Below the pieces are notes generated by a model that was not told the DNA's origin, did not search any database, and saw only the letters and a list, made by a program, of their open reading frames with translations. Below, one piece after another: positions 1-10,487 of a stretch of DNA of 64,000 bases; the stretch's first letter is position 1, and each line of letters begins with the position of its first letter. Made by a program: the position numbers and the translations under genes. The stretch spans positions 20,529 to 84,528 of the forward strand of contig JADQCB010000025.1 in NCBI GenBank assembly GCA_016278325.1. Direction: 5' to 3'. Source of the stretch: Actibacterium sp. (GTDB lineage Bacteria > Pseudomonadota > Alphaproteobacteria > Rhodobacterales > Rhodobacteraceae).

Positions 1-82
1 GTGCTTGTGAATCCCCCGAAGCAGGGTTTTCTGCGGCCCGCGCGGGTGTATCATCACCGCGAACACCCGGCCGGAGGATCCG

Positions 83-1693
83 ATGAGCGCGCCGAGCGAC
101 ATCCTGGCGACCCACGCAGTTGAAAATCAGCCGGACGCGCGGGGCGATGGCGATCTGTGGGCCGGCGATCCGGCGCTGCGCGATCATATCGGCGATACAG
201 CCGCGCCGGCCGCCCTGGGGGAAGTGCTGGGGCGGGCCGCGACGCGGGCGCTTGGCCGTGCCGCCAATCGGCACCCGCCCGAAGCCGTGGTCTTCGATTC
301 CGGCGGCCGGCGGTTGGACGAGGTGCAGTTTCATCCCGCTTATCATGACCTGATGGCGCTCGGGCTCGGGTCCGGATATGCGTCGGGCCCCTGGACCGGG
401 GGCAGCCATGGCGCCCATGCCGCGATGGTCTATATGTTCAGCCAGGTCGAGCCGGGCGTGTGCTGCCCGATGACGATGACCTATGCCGCGGTGCCGACGC
501 TGGCGGACAAGACGGACTTGTGCGACCGCTGGCGATCACGGCTGACAGTGGCAGCCTATGATCCTTCCGTCGCGCCGATCGGCGCCAAGCGCGCGGTGAC
601 CATGGGCATGGTTATGACCGAAAAGCAGGGCGGTTCGGATCTGCGGGCCAACAGCACCCGGGCGGTGCCGGACGGGACCGGGTATCGCCTGACCGGTCAC
701 AAGTGGTTCTGTTCGGCGCCGATGTCGGATGGCTTTCTGACGCTGGCACAGGCGCCCGGGGGGCTGACCTGTTTCCTGCTTCCCCGCTGGCTGGAGGATG
801 GCACCCGCAACGGGGTTCACCTGATGCGGCTGAAGGACAAGCTGGGAAACCGCGCGAATGCCTCGGCCGAGGTCGAGTATCACGGCGCCTGGGCCGAACG
901 GCTGGGCGACGAGGGCGCCGGCGTGCGAACGATCATCGAGATGGTGCATCACACCCGGCTGGATACCGCGATTGCGCCGGCCGGGCTGATGCGCGCCGCC
1001 CTGGTCGAGGCGCATTGGTGGGCGGCGCATCGAAGCGCCTTTCAGCGCCGGCTGATCGACCAGCCGTTGATGCGGGCCGTGCTGGCCGACCTGGCGCTCG
1101 ACTGGGAGGGCGCGCTGGCACTGGGCTTGCGGGTGGCGCAAGCCTTTGACGGGCAGGGCGGGCCGGATCGCGCCTTCGCCCGGGTCGGCGTCGCGCTGGC
1201 GAAATTCCTGTCGAACAAGCGCTGCGTGACGGTGATCGCCGAGGCGATGGAGGCCCTGGGCGGGATGGGCTATGTCGAGGATACGCCGCTGCCCATGTTC
1301 TATCGCGAGGCGCCGCTCAACGGTATCTGGGAAGGCGCCGGCAACGTGATCTGCCTGGACATCCTGCGGACGCTGGGGCGTGAACCGCTGGCGGGTGAAA
1401 CCCTGCGCGCCGAGCTTGACGCGGCCAAGGGTGCGGATCGGCGCTACGATGCGGCGGTGGCGGCGCATTTCGACCGCTGGCCGGACCTGCCCGATGCGGC
1501 CGAGGCGCGCTGGTTCGTCGAAAGCCTGGCCTGCCTTCTGACGGCCTCGGTGCTGATCCGGCAGGCGCCGCAGGCCGTTGCCGACGGTTATGTCGCCACC
1601 CGCGTCGCCGGCCAGCGCGGCATGGCGGCCGGCACCGTCGCCGGGCTGGAGACCGAAATCATCCTGTCGCGGCTGGGCGATGGGGGGGCTTGA
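83..1693 (+). CDS. AidB-like acyl-CoA dehydrogenase
   Basis: A 536-aa flavoprotein of the acyl-CoA dehydrogenase superfamily, AidB branch. The middle domain carries MTEKQGGSDLRANSTR from residue 178, the signature by which AidB proteins are recognised, and the C-terminal domain carries GIWEGAGN with Glu417 in the region of the usual catalytic base. The length fits E. coli AidB (about 540 aa). Known family roles are an isovaleryl-CoA dehydrogenase activity in vitro and protection of DNA from alkylation; which applies here is not decided by sequence. The ATG is preceded by GGAGG at about 73-77. No ada or alkB gene is near, so membership of an adaptive-response operon is not indicated. Confidence 0.9.
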   Translation: MSAPSDILATHAVENQPDARGDGDLWAGDPALRDHIGDTAAPAALGEVLGRAATRALGRAANRHPPEAVVFDSGGRRLDEVQFHPAYHDLMALGLGSGYASGPWTGGSHGAHAAMVYMFSQVEPGVCCPMTMTYAAVPTLADKTDLCDRWRSRLTVAAYDPSVAPIGAKRAVTMGMVMTEKQGGSDLRANSTRAVPDGTGYRLTGHKWFCSAPMSDGFLTLAQAPGGLTCFLLPRWLEDGTRNGVHLMRLKDKLGNRANASAEVEYHGAWAERLGDEGAGVRTIIEMVHHTRLDTAIAPAGLMRAALVEAHWWAAHRSAFQRRLIDQPLMRAVLADLALDWEGALALGLRVAQAFDGQGGPDRAFARVGVALAKFLSNKRCVTVIAEAMEALGGMGYVEDTPLPMFYREAPLNGIWEGAGNVICLDILRTLGREPLAGETLRAELDAAKGADRRYDAAVAAHFDRWPDLPDAAEARWFVESLACLLTASVLIRQAPQAVADGYVATRVAGQRGMAAGTVAGLETEIILSRLGDGGA

Positions 1694-1759
1694 ACGGTCA
1701 TTCTGGATGAATAGGTCCTTGCCGAAACCGACTTTTCAGACCCGCGAAAGGATCGAGAC

Positions 1760-2248
1760 ATGGCCGACAGGACCAAGAGCATAGACAATCTTCAGACGGC
1801 ACTTGCAATGGAATTGACCGCGGTGAACCAGTACCTGTTGCACGCATACACGCTGGACAACTGGGGCCTGGACAAGCTGGCCGCGCGGATGCGCGATGAA
1901 ATGCACGAGGAACTTGGCCATGCCGGTCAGTTCATCGACAGGATCATCTTTCTGGGCGGCACGCCCAAGGTGGAACCGACCAAGACGCCGGTGATGGCCG
2001 AATCGCTGAAAAAGCTGTTCGAAGACGACAAGACCGAAGAGGCCGGCGCGATCGCGTTCTACACAACGGCCGCGCGCGAGGCCTTCGAATCCGACGACAT
2101 CGGCACCCGCGCCCTGTTCGAGCGGATCGTGCAGGATGAAGAGGGCCATTGGGAATGGCTGGACCTGCAACTCGACCTGCTGCGCAAGATGGGCGAGCCG
2201 GCCTTCATGGCCACCCATATGAGCGGCGCAGATCAGGGCGCAGTGTAA
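1760..2248 (+). CDS. bfr: bacterioferritin-type ferritin lacking the heme methionine
   Basis: A 162-aa four-helix ferritin for ferroxidation and iron storage in the cytoplasm. The dinuclear iron ligands of bacterioferritin are all in place: Glu18, Glu51, His54, Glu94, Glu127 and His130. The residue that ligates heme in classical Bfr, Met52, is Leu52 here (EELGHA instead of DEMKHA), so the inter-subunit heme may be absent, unless a second subunit supplies the Met as in two-subunit bacterioferritins. The start follows a GAAAGGA Shine-Dalgarno. No bfd gene is adjacent; an MFS transporter follows after 11 bases, probably co-transcribed. Confidence 0.92.
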   Translation: MADRTKSIDNLQTALAMELTAVNQYLLHAYTLDNWGLDKLAARMRDEMHEELGHAGQFIDRIIFLGGTPKVEPTKTPVMAESLKKLFEDDKTEEAGAIAFYTTAAREAFESDDIGTRALFERIVQDEEGHWEWLDLQLDLLRKMGEPAFMATHMSGADQGAV

Positions 2249-2259
2249 GTCGCAAATCC

Positions 2260-3561
2260 ATGGCGGAGGTCACCCGGAGCCAACGAAACCGCCGGACGGT
2301 TCTTGTCGCCGGCTTCATCGGCAACGTCGTCGAATGGTATGATTTCGCGCTTTACGGCTTCTTCGCCAGTGTCTTCTCGACGATCTTCTTTCCCCCGGGC
2401 GATGGCGCCGCGAATCTGATCGCGGTCTATGGGATTTTCGCGGCGGGCTTCGTGATGCGGCCGCTGGGATCGGTCTTTTTCGGCTGGCTTGGCGACAGGT
2501 TCGGGCGGTCGCGCACGATGCTGATCTCGGTCGCCCTGATGGCGGTTCCCACCTTCGTGCTGGGATGTCTGCCGGTCTATGACCAGATCGGCCTGGCCGC
2601 GCCGATCGCGCTGGTGGTTCTGCGCCTGGTGCAGGGGCTGTCCGTCGGGGGCGAATTCTCGACCTCGGTGGTCTATCTGGTCGAGACCGCCGCGGTCGAA
2701 CGCCGCGGCCTTTCCGGCAGCGCCGCCAATATGGGCGCTGTCGCCGGCACCGCGTTCGGGTCGCTGATGGCGATGGCAATGCTCAACCTGCTGCCCGACC
2801 AGGCGATGCAGGCATGGGGATGGCGCATCCCCTATTTTCTGGGCGGCGCGATCGGCGTCGCGGCTCTCTGGCTGCGTCGGAGTTTGCCCCGCTCTCCCGC
2901 CTTCGAGGCGCAAGAGGCGCACCGGAGCCGGAACGCCCCGATCATGGAAACACTGACCCGCACCACGGCACAGACCCTGCAGGCCACGCTGTTCGCGGCG
3001 GGCTATGGCGTCTTTTATTATATCACCATGGTCTATTATCCCAACTGGGTTGCGGATCACGGCACATTGAGTCTGGAGGCAGCGATGCGGATGAACACGG
3101 CCGCGCTTGTGGCGATGCTGCCGGTGGTTCCGCTGGCGGGATTGCTGGGCGACACGCTGATGCCGCGAAAGTGGCTGGTCGCGGTGACGATGCTGGCAAC
3201 GGCCGCGCTGGCATGGCCGGCTCTGGCAATGGCCCGGGATGGCGGGTTGTGGACTGTCGGGGCGATTCAGCTGGCGCTGGCGCTTTTGCTGGCGCTGCTT
3301 CTGGGCGGGGCGCCGGCGCTGTTCGCGCAGATATTCCCGGCGCGCAATCGCAACACGGGATACTCGATCTCCTATGCGCTTGGCATGGGCATCGCGGGTG
3401 GCGCGACGCCGATGTTCGCCACCTGGCTGATCGAGCAGACCGGGATGGCGATGGCGCCTGCGGCCTTGCTGGGTGTCGCGGCGCTGATCGCCGCCGGGGC
3501 CGCGGCGGCGATGCCCGAACGCGACCGCATCTCATTGCAGGGGCGCGGGGCCGGCGCCTGA
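2260..3561 (+). CDS. MFS transporter, metabolite:H+ symporter type
   Basis: A 433-aa inner-membrane carrier with about 12 hydrophobic segments. The N-terminus GNVVEWYDFALYGF and the loop GWLGDRFGRSR are the hallmarks of the MHS group (ProP, KgtP, ShiA and citrate-proton relatives), which import small organic acids or osmolytes with protons. The substrate cannot be assigned from sequence. The frame is open upstream to 2149, inside the bacterioferritin gene, but the ATG at 2260 directly precedes the conserved N-terminus and lies just after the bfr stop. The ribosome binding site is weak, which suggests translational coupling to bfr. Confidence 0.88.
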   Translation: MAEVTRSQRNRRTVLVAGFIGNVVEWYDFALYGFFASVFSTIFFPPGDGAANLIAVYGIFAAGFVMRPLGSVFFGWLGDRFGRSRTMLISVALMAVPTFVLGCLPVYDQIGLAAPIALVVLRLVQGLSVGGEFSTSVVYLVETAAVERRGLSGSAANMGAVAGTAFGSLMAMAMLNLLPDQAMQAWGWRIPYFLGGAIGVAALWLRRSLPRSPAFEAQEAHRSRNAPIMETLTRTTAQTLQATLFAAGYGVFYYITMVYYPNWVADHGTLSLEAAMRMNTAALVAMLPVVPLAGLLGDTLMPRKWLVAVTMLATAALAWPALAMARDGGLWTVGAIQLALALLLALLLGGAPALFAQIFPARNRNTGYSISYALGMGIAGGATPMFATWLIEQTGMAMAPAALLGVAALIAAGAAAAMPERDRISLQGRGAGA

Positions 3562-3606
3562 CGCCCCCGCAGCATGTCATGTCACGATCGCGGGTGGTCG
3601 GGGTGC

Positions 3607-4536
3607 TCAGCCCTTGCCCTTGTAGATCTCGACCAGCCGGGCCAGCATTTCCAGCGCATCCGCGCGGTCGCGCTGAAAGCTGTTGCGCCCGATGATCGAG
3701 CCGTTGCCGCCGCCATCGCGGATCGCGCGCGCGTCGTCGTAGACGCTGTTTTCGTCCTTCTTGGCCCCGCCCGAGAAAACCACGATCCGGCGCCCGCCAA
3801 AGGCCGCGTCCATGCAGTGGCGCACCCGGGCCGCCTGGGTCGCGATGTCGATCCGCTGCGCCTCATAGACCTTGCGCGCCTCGGCAAGTTCAAGATGGTC
3901 GGTGGAAAGCTTGATCTTGATCACATGCGCGCCCAGCAGCGCGGCGATCTGCGCGGCATAGGCGGCGATGTCGATCGCCGTCTCGCCGTCCTTGGAAATC
4001 GCCTCGCCTCGGGGATAGGACCAGATCACGGTGGCCACGCCCTTGGCCGCGGCCTCTTCGCGTATCGCGCTGATCTCTTCGAACATGTTCAGCGCCATGT
4101 CGGAGCCGGGATAGATCGTGAAACCGATCGCCGAACAGCCCAGGCGCAACGCGTCATCGACCGAGGCGGTGATCGCCTGGTCCTTGCCCGCCGTCGCCGA
4201 CATCAGCGAATTTGCGCTGTTGGCCTTGAGGATCGTCGGGATCTGCCCGGCAAAGGTATCGGCGCCGGCCTCCAGCATCCCCAGCGGTGCGGCGAAGGCG
4301 TTAAGCCCCGCGTCGATTGCCAACTGGTAATGATAATGCGGGTCATAGCCGGCCGGGTTCGGGGCGAAACTGCGCGCGGGTCCGTGCTCGAACCCCTGGT
4401 CGACCGGCAGGATGATCATCTTTCCGGTGCCGCCCAGCTTGCCGTTCATCAGCATCCGGCAGAGGTTGGCCTTAACGCCGGGGGTCTCGCCCTCGTAACC
4501 GGCAAGGATTTTCTGGACGGCCCTCGTGGATTTCAT
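3607..4536 (-). CDS. fba: class I fructose-bisphosphate aldolase (DhnA/FbaB-like)
   Basis: A 309-aa TIM-barrel aldolase that interconverts fructose 1,6-bisphosphate with dihydroxyacetone phosphate and glyceraldehyde 3-phosphate. The segment HVIKIKLST holds Lys207 and Lys209, one of which should form the Schiff base, and phosphate-binding glycines appear in VFSGGAKKDE and GNGSIIGRNSF. I chose the ATG at 4536 because AAAGGGA lies just upstream and residues upstream of it look non-coding. It follows pgk on the same strand after 88 bases, a glycolytic pairing, with a weak hairpin between them. Confidence 0.9.
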   Translation of the reverse strand: MKSTRAVQKILAGYEGETPGVKANLCRMLMNGKLGGTGKMIILPVDQGFEHGPARSFAPNPAGYDPHYHYQLAIDAGLNAFAAPLGMLEAGADTFAGQIPTILKANSANSLMSATAGKDQAITASVDDALRLGCSAIGFTIYPGSDMALNMFEEISAIREEAAAKGVATVIWSYPRGEAISKDGETAIDIAAYAAQIAALLGAHVIKIKLSTDHLELAEARKVYEAQRIDIATQAARVRHCMDAAFGGRRIVVFSGGAKKDENSVYDDARAIRDGGGNGSIIGRNSFQRDRADALEMLARLVEIYKGKG

Positions 4537-4575
4537 CGCATTGTTCCCTTTCGTGAAATGATTTTGAACGGGATT

Positions 4576-4597
4576 AAAAGGCGCGTCTTTCCCGCGC
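4576..4597 (-). terminator. weak hairpin between pgk and fba
   Basis: Read on the minus strand, GCGCG pairs with CGCGC across a seven-base loop and is followed by CTTTT. The stem is short, so this may only attenuate read-through from pgk into the aldolase gene. Confidence 0.35.
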
Positions 4598-4624
4598 AAT
4601 GGGTTTCGCGCTAACAGTGCATGA

Positions 4625-5824
<1,200 letters not shown>

Positions 5825-5953
5825 CGCGTGGTCCTTCCTGTTGGCAGCCTGCCGCCAATAGACAGGCAAGCGCGGGCGCAGGTCAACCATGCGGGCTTTC
5901 CTTTGCCGGATAGGCGCTCTAGGGTCCGGCGCGAACAGTGAAAGGAGCGCCCG

Positions 5954-6463
5954 ATGGCCGAAATCAAGGATCCGGAAAACACCGTCATCATCGAGTTGAA
6001 GGACGGCGCCGTGACGATCGAGCTGTTGCCCGATGTCGCGCCGAAACATGCCGAACGCATGAAGGCGCTGGCCCGCGCCGGGGCCTATGACGGCGTGGTG
6101 TTTCACCGGGTGATCGACGGGTTCATGGCCCAGACCGGGGACGTGGCCAATGGCAACGCCACCAGCGATGATTTCAACCTTCGCCGGGCGGGCACCGGCG
6201 GGTCCGGGATGCCCGACCTGCCGGCCGAGTTTTCCAGGCTGCCGCATGACCGGGGCACCCTGGGCGCGGCGCGCTCGGCCAACCCGGATTCGGCCAACAG
6301 CCAGTTCTTCATCAACTTTTCCGACAACCATTTCCTGAACGGGCAATACACCGTCTATGGTCGTGTCATCGACGGGATGGCGCATGTCGACGCCATCACC
6401 CGCGGAGAGCCGCCGGCAAACCCCGACAGGATGATCAGCGTGAAGGTGGCCGCCGATGCTTAG
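5954..6463 (+). CDS. ppiB: cytoplasmic cyclophilin-type peptidyl-prolyl isomerase
   Basis: A 169-aa cyclophilin catalysing cis-trans isomerisation of X-Pro bonds. The active-site arginine is in [16 protein letters not shown], and NSQFFINF supplies the conserved Gln-Phe-Phe. There is no signal peptide, so the protein is cytoplasmic. AAAGGAG lies eight bases before the ATG. Its stop overlaps the start of a second, exported cyclophilin by eight bases, and the two are clear paralogues. Confidence 0.95.
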   Translation: MAEIKDPENTVIIELKDGAVTIELLPDVAPKHAERMKALARAGAYDGVVFHRVIDGFMAQTGDVANGNATSDDFNLRRAGTGGSGMPDLPAEFSRLPHDRGTLGAARSANPDSANSQFFINFSDNHFLNGQYTVYGRVIDGMAHVDAITRGEPPANPDRMISVKVAADA

Positions 6464-7001
6464 ACTCGCTCTTGCCCTCGGCCTTCTGGCCAGCCCCGCC
6501 TTTGCCACCGGTCTGGAAATCCGGGTCGAGGGCGAAGCCAACGGAACCGTCACCGTCGATTTGTTCGAGGATGTCGTGCCCAAGCATGTGGAGCGGATCA
6601 CCACGCTGGCCCGGCAGGGCGCCTATGACGGCGTGGTGTTCCACCGGGTGATCGAGGGCTTCATGGCGCAGACGGGCGACGTGGAATTCGGCCATATTGG
6701 CGGCGATCTGCGCATGGCCGGGCGCGGCGGATCGGATCTGCCGGATCTGGCTGCCGAATTCTCGGACCTGCCGTTCGAACGCGGCACCGTGGGCATGGCG
6801 CGATCGCAAAGCCCCGATTCGGCCAATTCGCAATTCTTCATCATGTTCGCACCGGCCCCGCATCTGAACGGGCAATACACGGTTGTCGGCGAAGTCACCG
6901 ACGGGATGGCGGTGATCGACGCGATCAAGCGCGGGCAAGGGCGCAATGGCGCCGTGATCGGTCAGCCCGACATCATGCAGAAGGTCACCGTCACCGAATA
7001 G
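6456..7001 (+). CDS. ppiA: periplasmic cyclophilin-type peptidyl-prolyl isomerase
   Basis: A 181-aa cyclophilin with a short Sec signal peptide, [17 protein letters not shown], probably cut after residue 17. The catalytic stretch [16 protein letters not shown] and NSQFFIMF match the upstream paralogue. It should assist folding of exported proteins. The start codon lies inside the 3' end of the preceding cyclophilin in another frame, so the pair is probably translationally coupled. Confidence 0.93.
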   Translation: MLRLALALGLLASPAFATGLEIRVEGEANGTVTVDLFEDVVPKHVERITTLARQGAYDGVVFHRVIEGFMAQTGDVEFGHIGGDLRMAGRGGSDLPDLAAEFSDLPFERGTVGMARSQSPDSANSQFFIMFAPAPHLNGQYTVVGEVTDGMAVIDAIKRGQGRNGAVIGQPDIMQKVTVTE

Positions 7002-7015
7002 GGCGAAAGCCGCGC

Positions 7016-8272
7016 TCAGCCGCGATCGAGCGTCACCAGCGCGTGGCGCTTCTTGCCGGCGCTCAGCTTGATCGGCTGCGCCAGCGCGGCGGCGTCGATC
7101 ATCAGCCCCGCATCGGTCAGCGGCGCGTCGTTAAGCCGGGCGCCGTGATCGGCGATCAGGCGCTTGGCCTCCTTTCCGGATCTGGCCAGCCCCGCGCGGG
7201 TGATGAGCTGCACCACCGAGATACCGTCGCCCAGATCGGCGGGCGTGAGTGTCAAGGTCGGAAGGTCCTCGCCCACACCGCCCTTTTCGAACACTTCGCG
7301 GGCGGTGGCCTCGGCCGCATCGGCGGCCGCGCGACCATGGCAGAGCGTCGTGACCTCGCCGGCCAGCACGATCTTGGCCTCGTTGATTTCGGCGCCCTTC
7401 AACGCGGCCAGCCGCGCGCATTCCTCAAGCGGCAATTCGGTATAGAGTTTCAGGAACCGCCCCACATCGGCATCCATCGTGTTGCGCCAGAACTGCCAGA
7501 ATTCATAGGGTGACAGCATCTCGGCGTTCAGCCAGACCGCGCCCTCGGCGCTCTTGCCCATCTTGCGCCCGTCGGCCGTGGTCAGCAGGGGCGAGGTCAG
7601 GCCGAAGATCTCGTGATCCAGCACCCGGCGGGTCAGGTCGATGCCGTTGACGATATTGCCCCATTGGTCGGAGCCGCCCATCTGCAACCGGCAGCCATAA
7701 CGGCGGTTGAGTTCCAGGAAGTCATAGGCCTGGAGGATCATGTAGTTGAATTCGAGGAATGACAGCGACTGTTCCCGGTCAAGCCGCGACTTCACGCTTT
7801 CGAAACTCAGCATCCGGTTGACGGAAAAATGCCGCCCGATGTCGCGCAGGAAATCCAGATAGTTCAGATCGGCCAGCCAGGCGTCGTTGTTCAGCATCAG
7901 CGCGTCGGTCGCCCCCTCGCCGAAGGTGACGTATTTGCGGAACACCGCCTTGATACCGTCGATATTGGCGTCGATCTGCGCCGGGCTCAGCAACGGTCGC
8001 TCTTCGGCGCGGAACGACGGATCGCCGACTTTCGTGGTTCCGCCGCCCATCAGCACCAGCGGCTTGTGCCCGGTCTTTTGCAGCCAGCGCAGCATCATGA
8101 TCTGGATAAGGCTGCCCACATGCAGCGATTTCGCCGTGGCGTCGAAGCCGATATAGGCGGGCACCACATCGGCGATCAGTGCCTCGTCCAGCCCCTGGTA
8201 ATCGGTGCAGTCGGCCAGGAAGCCGCGTTCGATCATCACGCGCAGAAATTCTGATTTGGGATGGTATGTCAT
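7016..8272 (-). CDS. tyrS: tyrosyl-tRNA synthetase
   Basis: A 418-aa class I aminoacyl-tRNA synthetase charging tRNA-Tyr. The HIGH-type motif is HVGS near residue 50, and the KMSKS loop is KMGKS at residues 237-241. GSDQWGNI is the tyrosine/ATP pocket typical of bacterial TyrS. The C-terminus from about residue 350 is an S4-like RNA-binding domain ([18 protein letters not shown]). The gene faces the cyclophilin pair 3' to 3' and is divergent from anmK. Confidence 0.97.
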   Translation of the reverse strand: MTYHPKSEFLRVMIERGFLADCTDYQGLDEALIADVVPAYIGFDATAKSLHVGSLIQIMMLRWLQKTGHKPLVLMGGGTTKVGDPSFRAEERPLLSPAQIDANIDGIKAVFRKYVTFGEGATDALMLNNDAWLADLNYLDFLRDIGRHFSVNRMLSFESVKSRLDREQSLSFLEFNYMILQAYDFLELNRRYGCRLQMGGSDQWGNIVNGIDLTRRVLDHEIFGLTSPLLTTADGRKMGKSAEGAVWLNAEMLSPYEFWQFWRNTMDADVGRFLKLYTELPLEECARLAALKGAEINEAKIVLAGEVTTLCHGRAAADAAEATAREVFEKGGVGEDLPTLTLTPADLGDGISVVQLITRAGLARSGKEAKRLIADHGARLNDAPLTDAGLMIDAAALAQPIKLSAGKKRHALVTLDRG

Positions 8273-8340
8273 CGGCTCTCTTGTCCACGGGGCGGGTTTC
8301 GGCCACTGATATATCGGTGTGGCGAAAGAAGGGGAAGGCC

Positions 8341-9441
8341 ATGTCGAAACACGGGGCCATCACGGCGCTTGGCGCGATGTCCGGCACCTCACTCGACGGG
8401 GTCGATGCCGCGGTGATCCGTACCGACGGGGCCGCGATCCTGGGCTTCGGTCCGACCGCCTATCGCCCCTATCGGCCCGAGGAACGTGCCATGATCGCCG
8501 CCGCGATGGGCCATTGGCCGGGCGAGGACGGGGTCGAGGCCGCGGCCGAGACGGTCGAGACCGCCCATGCCGACCTGCTGGCGCGGTTCGAGGGCGTGGA
8601 TCTGGTCGGGTTTCACGGCCAGACTCTGGCGCATGATCCGGATGCGCAGCGGACCCACCAGGCGGGCGACGGGCGGGTTCTGGCGGCAGCATTGGGCTGG
8701 CCCGTCGTCTGGGATTTCCGCAGCGCCGACATCCGGTTGGGCGGGCAGGGGGCGCCGCTTGCCCCGTTCTTTCACTTCGCCTGCGCGAAATGGCTCGGGG
8801 CGACGGCGCCGCTGGTGATCCTGAACCTGGGCGGGGTGGGCAACCTGACCTGGGTGGATCCGTCCAGACCGTCGCCCGAGGCGGAAGGTGCGCTGATGGC
8901 TTTCGATACCGGCCCGGCCAATGCACCGCTCAACGACCTGATGCAGGACCGCCGCGGGCTGCCTTTCGACGAGGATGCGGCGCTTGCCGCGCAGGGCGTG
9001 CCGGACGAGGACGTGGTGCAGGAGCTGCTGGCGGACCGGTATTTCCTGAAAGTTCCGCCAAAATCGCTGGATCGTGACGCCTTTGGCTGGCTTCGGGACC
9101 GGGTTGCGCGGCTTTGCGATGCCGACGCGGCGGCGACGCTGACCGCGGTGGCCGCCGCCAGCGTCGCACGCGGGCTGGAACATTGCCCCGAACCGCCCGA
9201 ACGGCTGCTGGTCAGCGGCGGCGGACGGCACAATCCGCTGATGATGGAGATGCTGATCGAACGGTGCGGGGTGCCGGCCCGCCCGGTCGAGGATGCGGGC
9301 CTGAACGGCGACATGCTGGAGGCGCAGGCCTTTGCCTTTCTCGCGGTGCGGGTGGCGCGCGGGCTTGCCACTTCCTGCCCGGCGACAACCGGGGTGGCGG
9401 CGGCGGTGGCCGGCGGCCAGATCAGCCGCCCGGCGGGATGA
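8341..9441 (+). CDS. anmK: 1,6-anhydro-N-acetylmuramic acid kinase
   Basis: A 366-aa ASKHA-fold kinase that opens and phosphorylates 1,6-anhydroMurNAc released by lytic transglycosylases, giving MurNAc-6-phosphate for cell-wall recycling. [15 protein letters not shown] at residues 10-24 is the ATP-binding signature; GGVGNLTWV and [12 protein letters not shown] are also diagnostic. The ATG at 8341 follows AAGGGGAAGG; the open frame reaches further upstream into the tyrS promoter region but lacks family similarity there. No murQ is nearby. Confidence 0.95.
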   Translation: MSKHGAITALGAMSGTSLDGVDAAVIRTDGAAILGFGPTAYRPYRPEERAMIAAAMGHWPGEDGVEAAAETVETAHADLLARFEGVDLVGFHGQTLAHDPDAQRTHQAGDGRVLAAALGWPVVWDFRSADIRLGGQGAPLAPFFHFACAKWLGATAPLVILNLGGVGNLTWVDPSRPSPEAEGALMAFDTGPANAPLNDLMQDRRGLPFDEDAALAAQGVPDEDVVQELLADRYFLKVPPKSLDRDAFGWLRDRVARLCDADAAATLTAVAAASVARGLEHCPEPPERLLVSGGGRHNPLMMEMLIERCGVPARPVEDAGLNGDMLEAQAFAFLAVRVARGLATSCPATTGVAAAVAGGQISRPAG

Positions 9442-9450
9442 GCCCGCCGC

Positions 9451-10386
9451 TCAGGGCCCGGCACCGCCCGCATCGTGCTTGCCGGCCCGGGCCATCGCGG
9501 CCTGTCGTTTGGGTTTCCAGCGGCGGTGGATCCAGAACCATTGATCCATGTGCTGCCGGGTCAGGGCCTCAAGACTGTCATTCAGGGCCTGGGTCATGGT
9601 TTCCGCGTCGCTGTGCAGGATCGGCGCCTCGACCCGGATTTCGAAATTCAGCCCGTCAGGCTGGCGAATTCCGTAGATCGGCACCAGAAGCGCGTCGTAT
9701 TTGAGCGCCAGTTCCGCCGCGGACAGCGCTGTCGGGGCGGGTTTGCCGAAAAATGTCAGCGGCGCGCCCCGGATCATGAACTGGTCGACCAGCAACCCGA
9801 CCATCCCCCCCCCCTTGAGGAACCGCAGCATCTGGCCGTAACCCTTGCGCCCGCGCGGGAAAAGCGGCTGTCCGATCCGCCCGATCGCGGTGGCGTAATG
9901 CGCGTTGAAATACCGGTTCTTCATCGGGTTATACAGCGCGCCGACCGAATAGCCGCGCCCCACGAGCGCTGCGCGCGCCACGTCGTAATTGCCGAAATGG
10001 CCGGTGACCAGGATCACCGGGCGGCGGGCGGCATGCGCGTGCGCCAGCGCCTCCGCCCCGGGACCGGTAAGCGGCAAGCTCCGGACCCTGTCGATGAACT
10101 CGGGCCCGGAATAGATCTCGATCACGGTGCGGCCGACATTGTCGGGCACAGCGCGCACCAGGCGGCGAATTTCGGCCTCGGGCAGGCCGGGCAGGACATG
10201 CGCCAGGTTGGCCCGTATCCGCCGGCGGTATCCGGCCAGCGGCGCGATCACCCGCGCGGTCACCCAGCCCATGAGCCGCACGCGCGTGGCATAGGGCAAA
10301 GCCAGCATCAACGCGATCATCCCGCGCAGTATCCGGTCGCTCAGCCAGTCGCCGACACTCCGGCCCGAGCGTGATGTTCGCAGCAT
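9451..10386 (-). CDS. LpxL/HtrB-family lysophospholipid/lipid A acyltransferase
   Basis: A 311-aa membrane-associated acyltransferase. The catalytic HX4D motif is HFGNYD (His130, Asp135), and an N-terminal hydrophobic segment at about residues 22-35 anchors it. Such enzymes add secondary acyl chains to lipid A or related lipids. A GGGAAGGGATCAC leader supports the ATG. The C-terminus is basic (RRWKPKRQAAMARAGKHD). Which lipid is acylated cannot be told from sequence; the lpxA-lpxI-lpxB cluster further along shows the cell makes lipid A. Confidence 0.88.
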   Translation of the reverse strand: MLRTSRSGRSVGDWLSDRILRGMIALMLALPYATRVRLMGWVTARVIAPLAGYRRRIRANLAHVLPGLPEAEIRRLVRAVPDNVGRTVIEIYSGPEFIDRVRSLPLTGPGAEALAHAHAARRPVILVTGHFGNYDVARAALVGRGYSVGALYNPMKNRYFNAHYATAIGRIGQPLFPRGRKGYGQMLRFLKGGGMVGLLVDQFMIRGAPLTFFGKPAPTALSAAELALKYDALLVPIYGIRQPDGLNFEIRVEAPILHSDAETMTQALNDSLEALTRQHMDQWFWIHRRWKPKRQAAMARAGKHDAGGAGP

Positions 10387-10487
10387 GTGATCCCTTCCCG
10401 TGCATCGGCGGCGCGCGGGCGCGCAGACCATGGCGCCAGACATAAAACCACGGACGGATGATCACAAGCTCGGCGCGGGACCGGTGG

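Noticed and set aside
1..82. Possible gene end or regulatory element before the AidB-like gene
   Set aside because: Beyond the Shine-Dalgarno at 73-77 I see no convincing promoter or coding frame.
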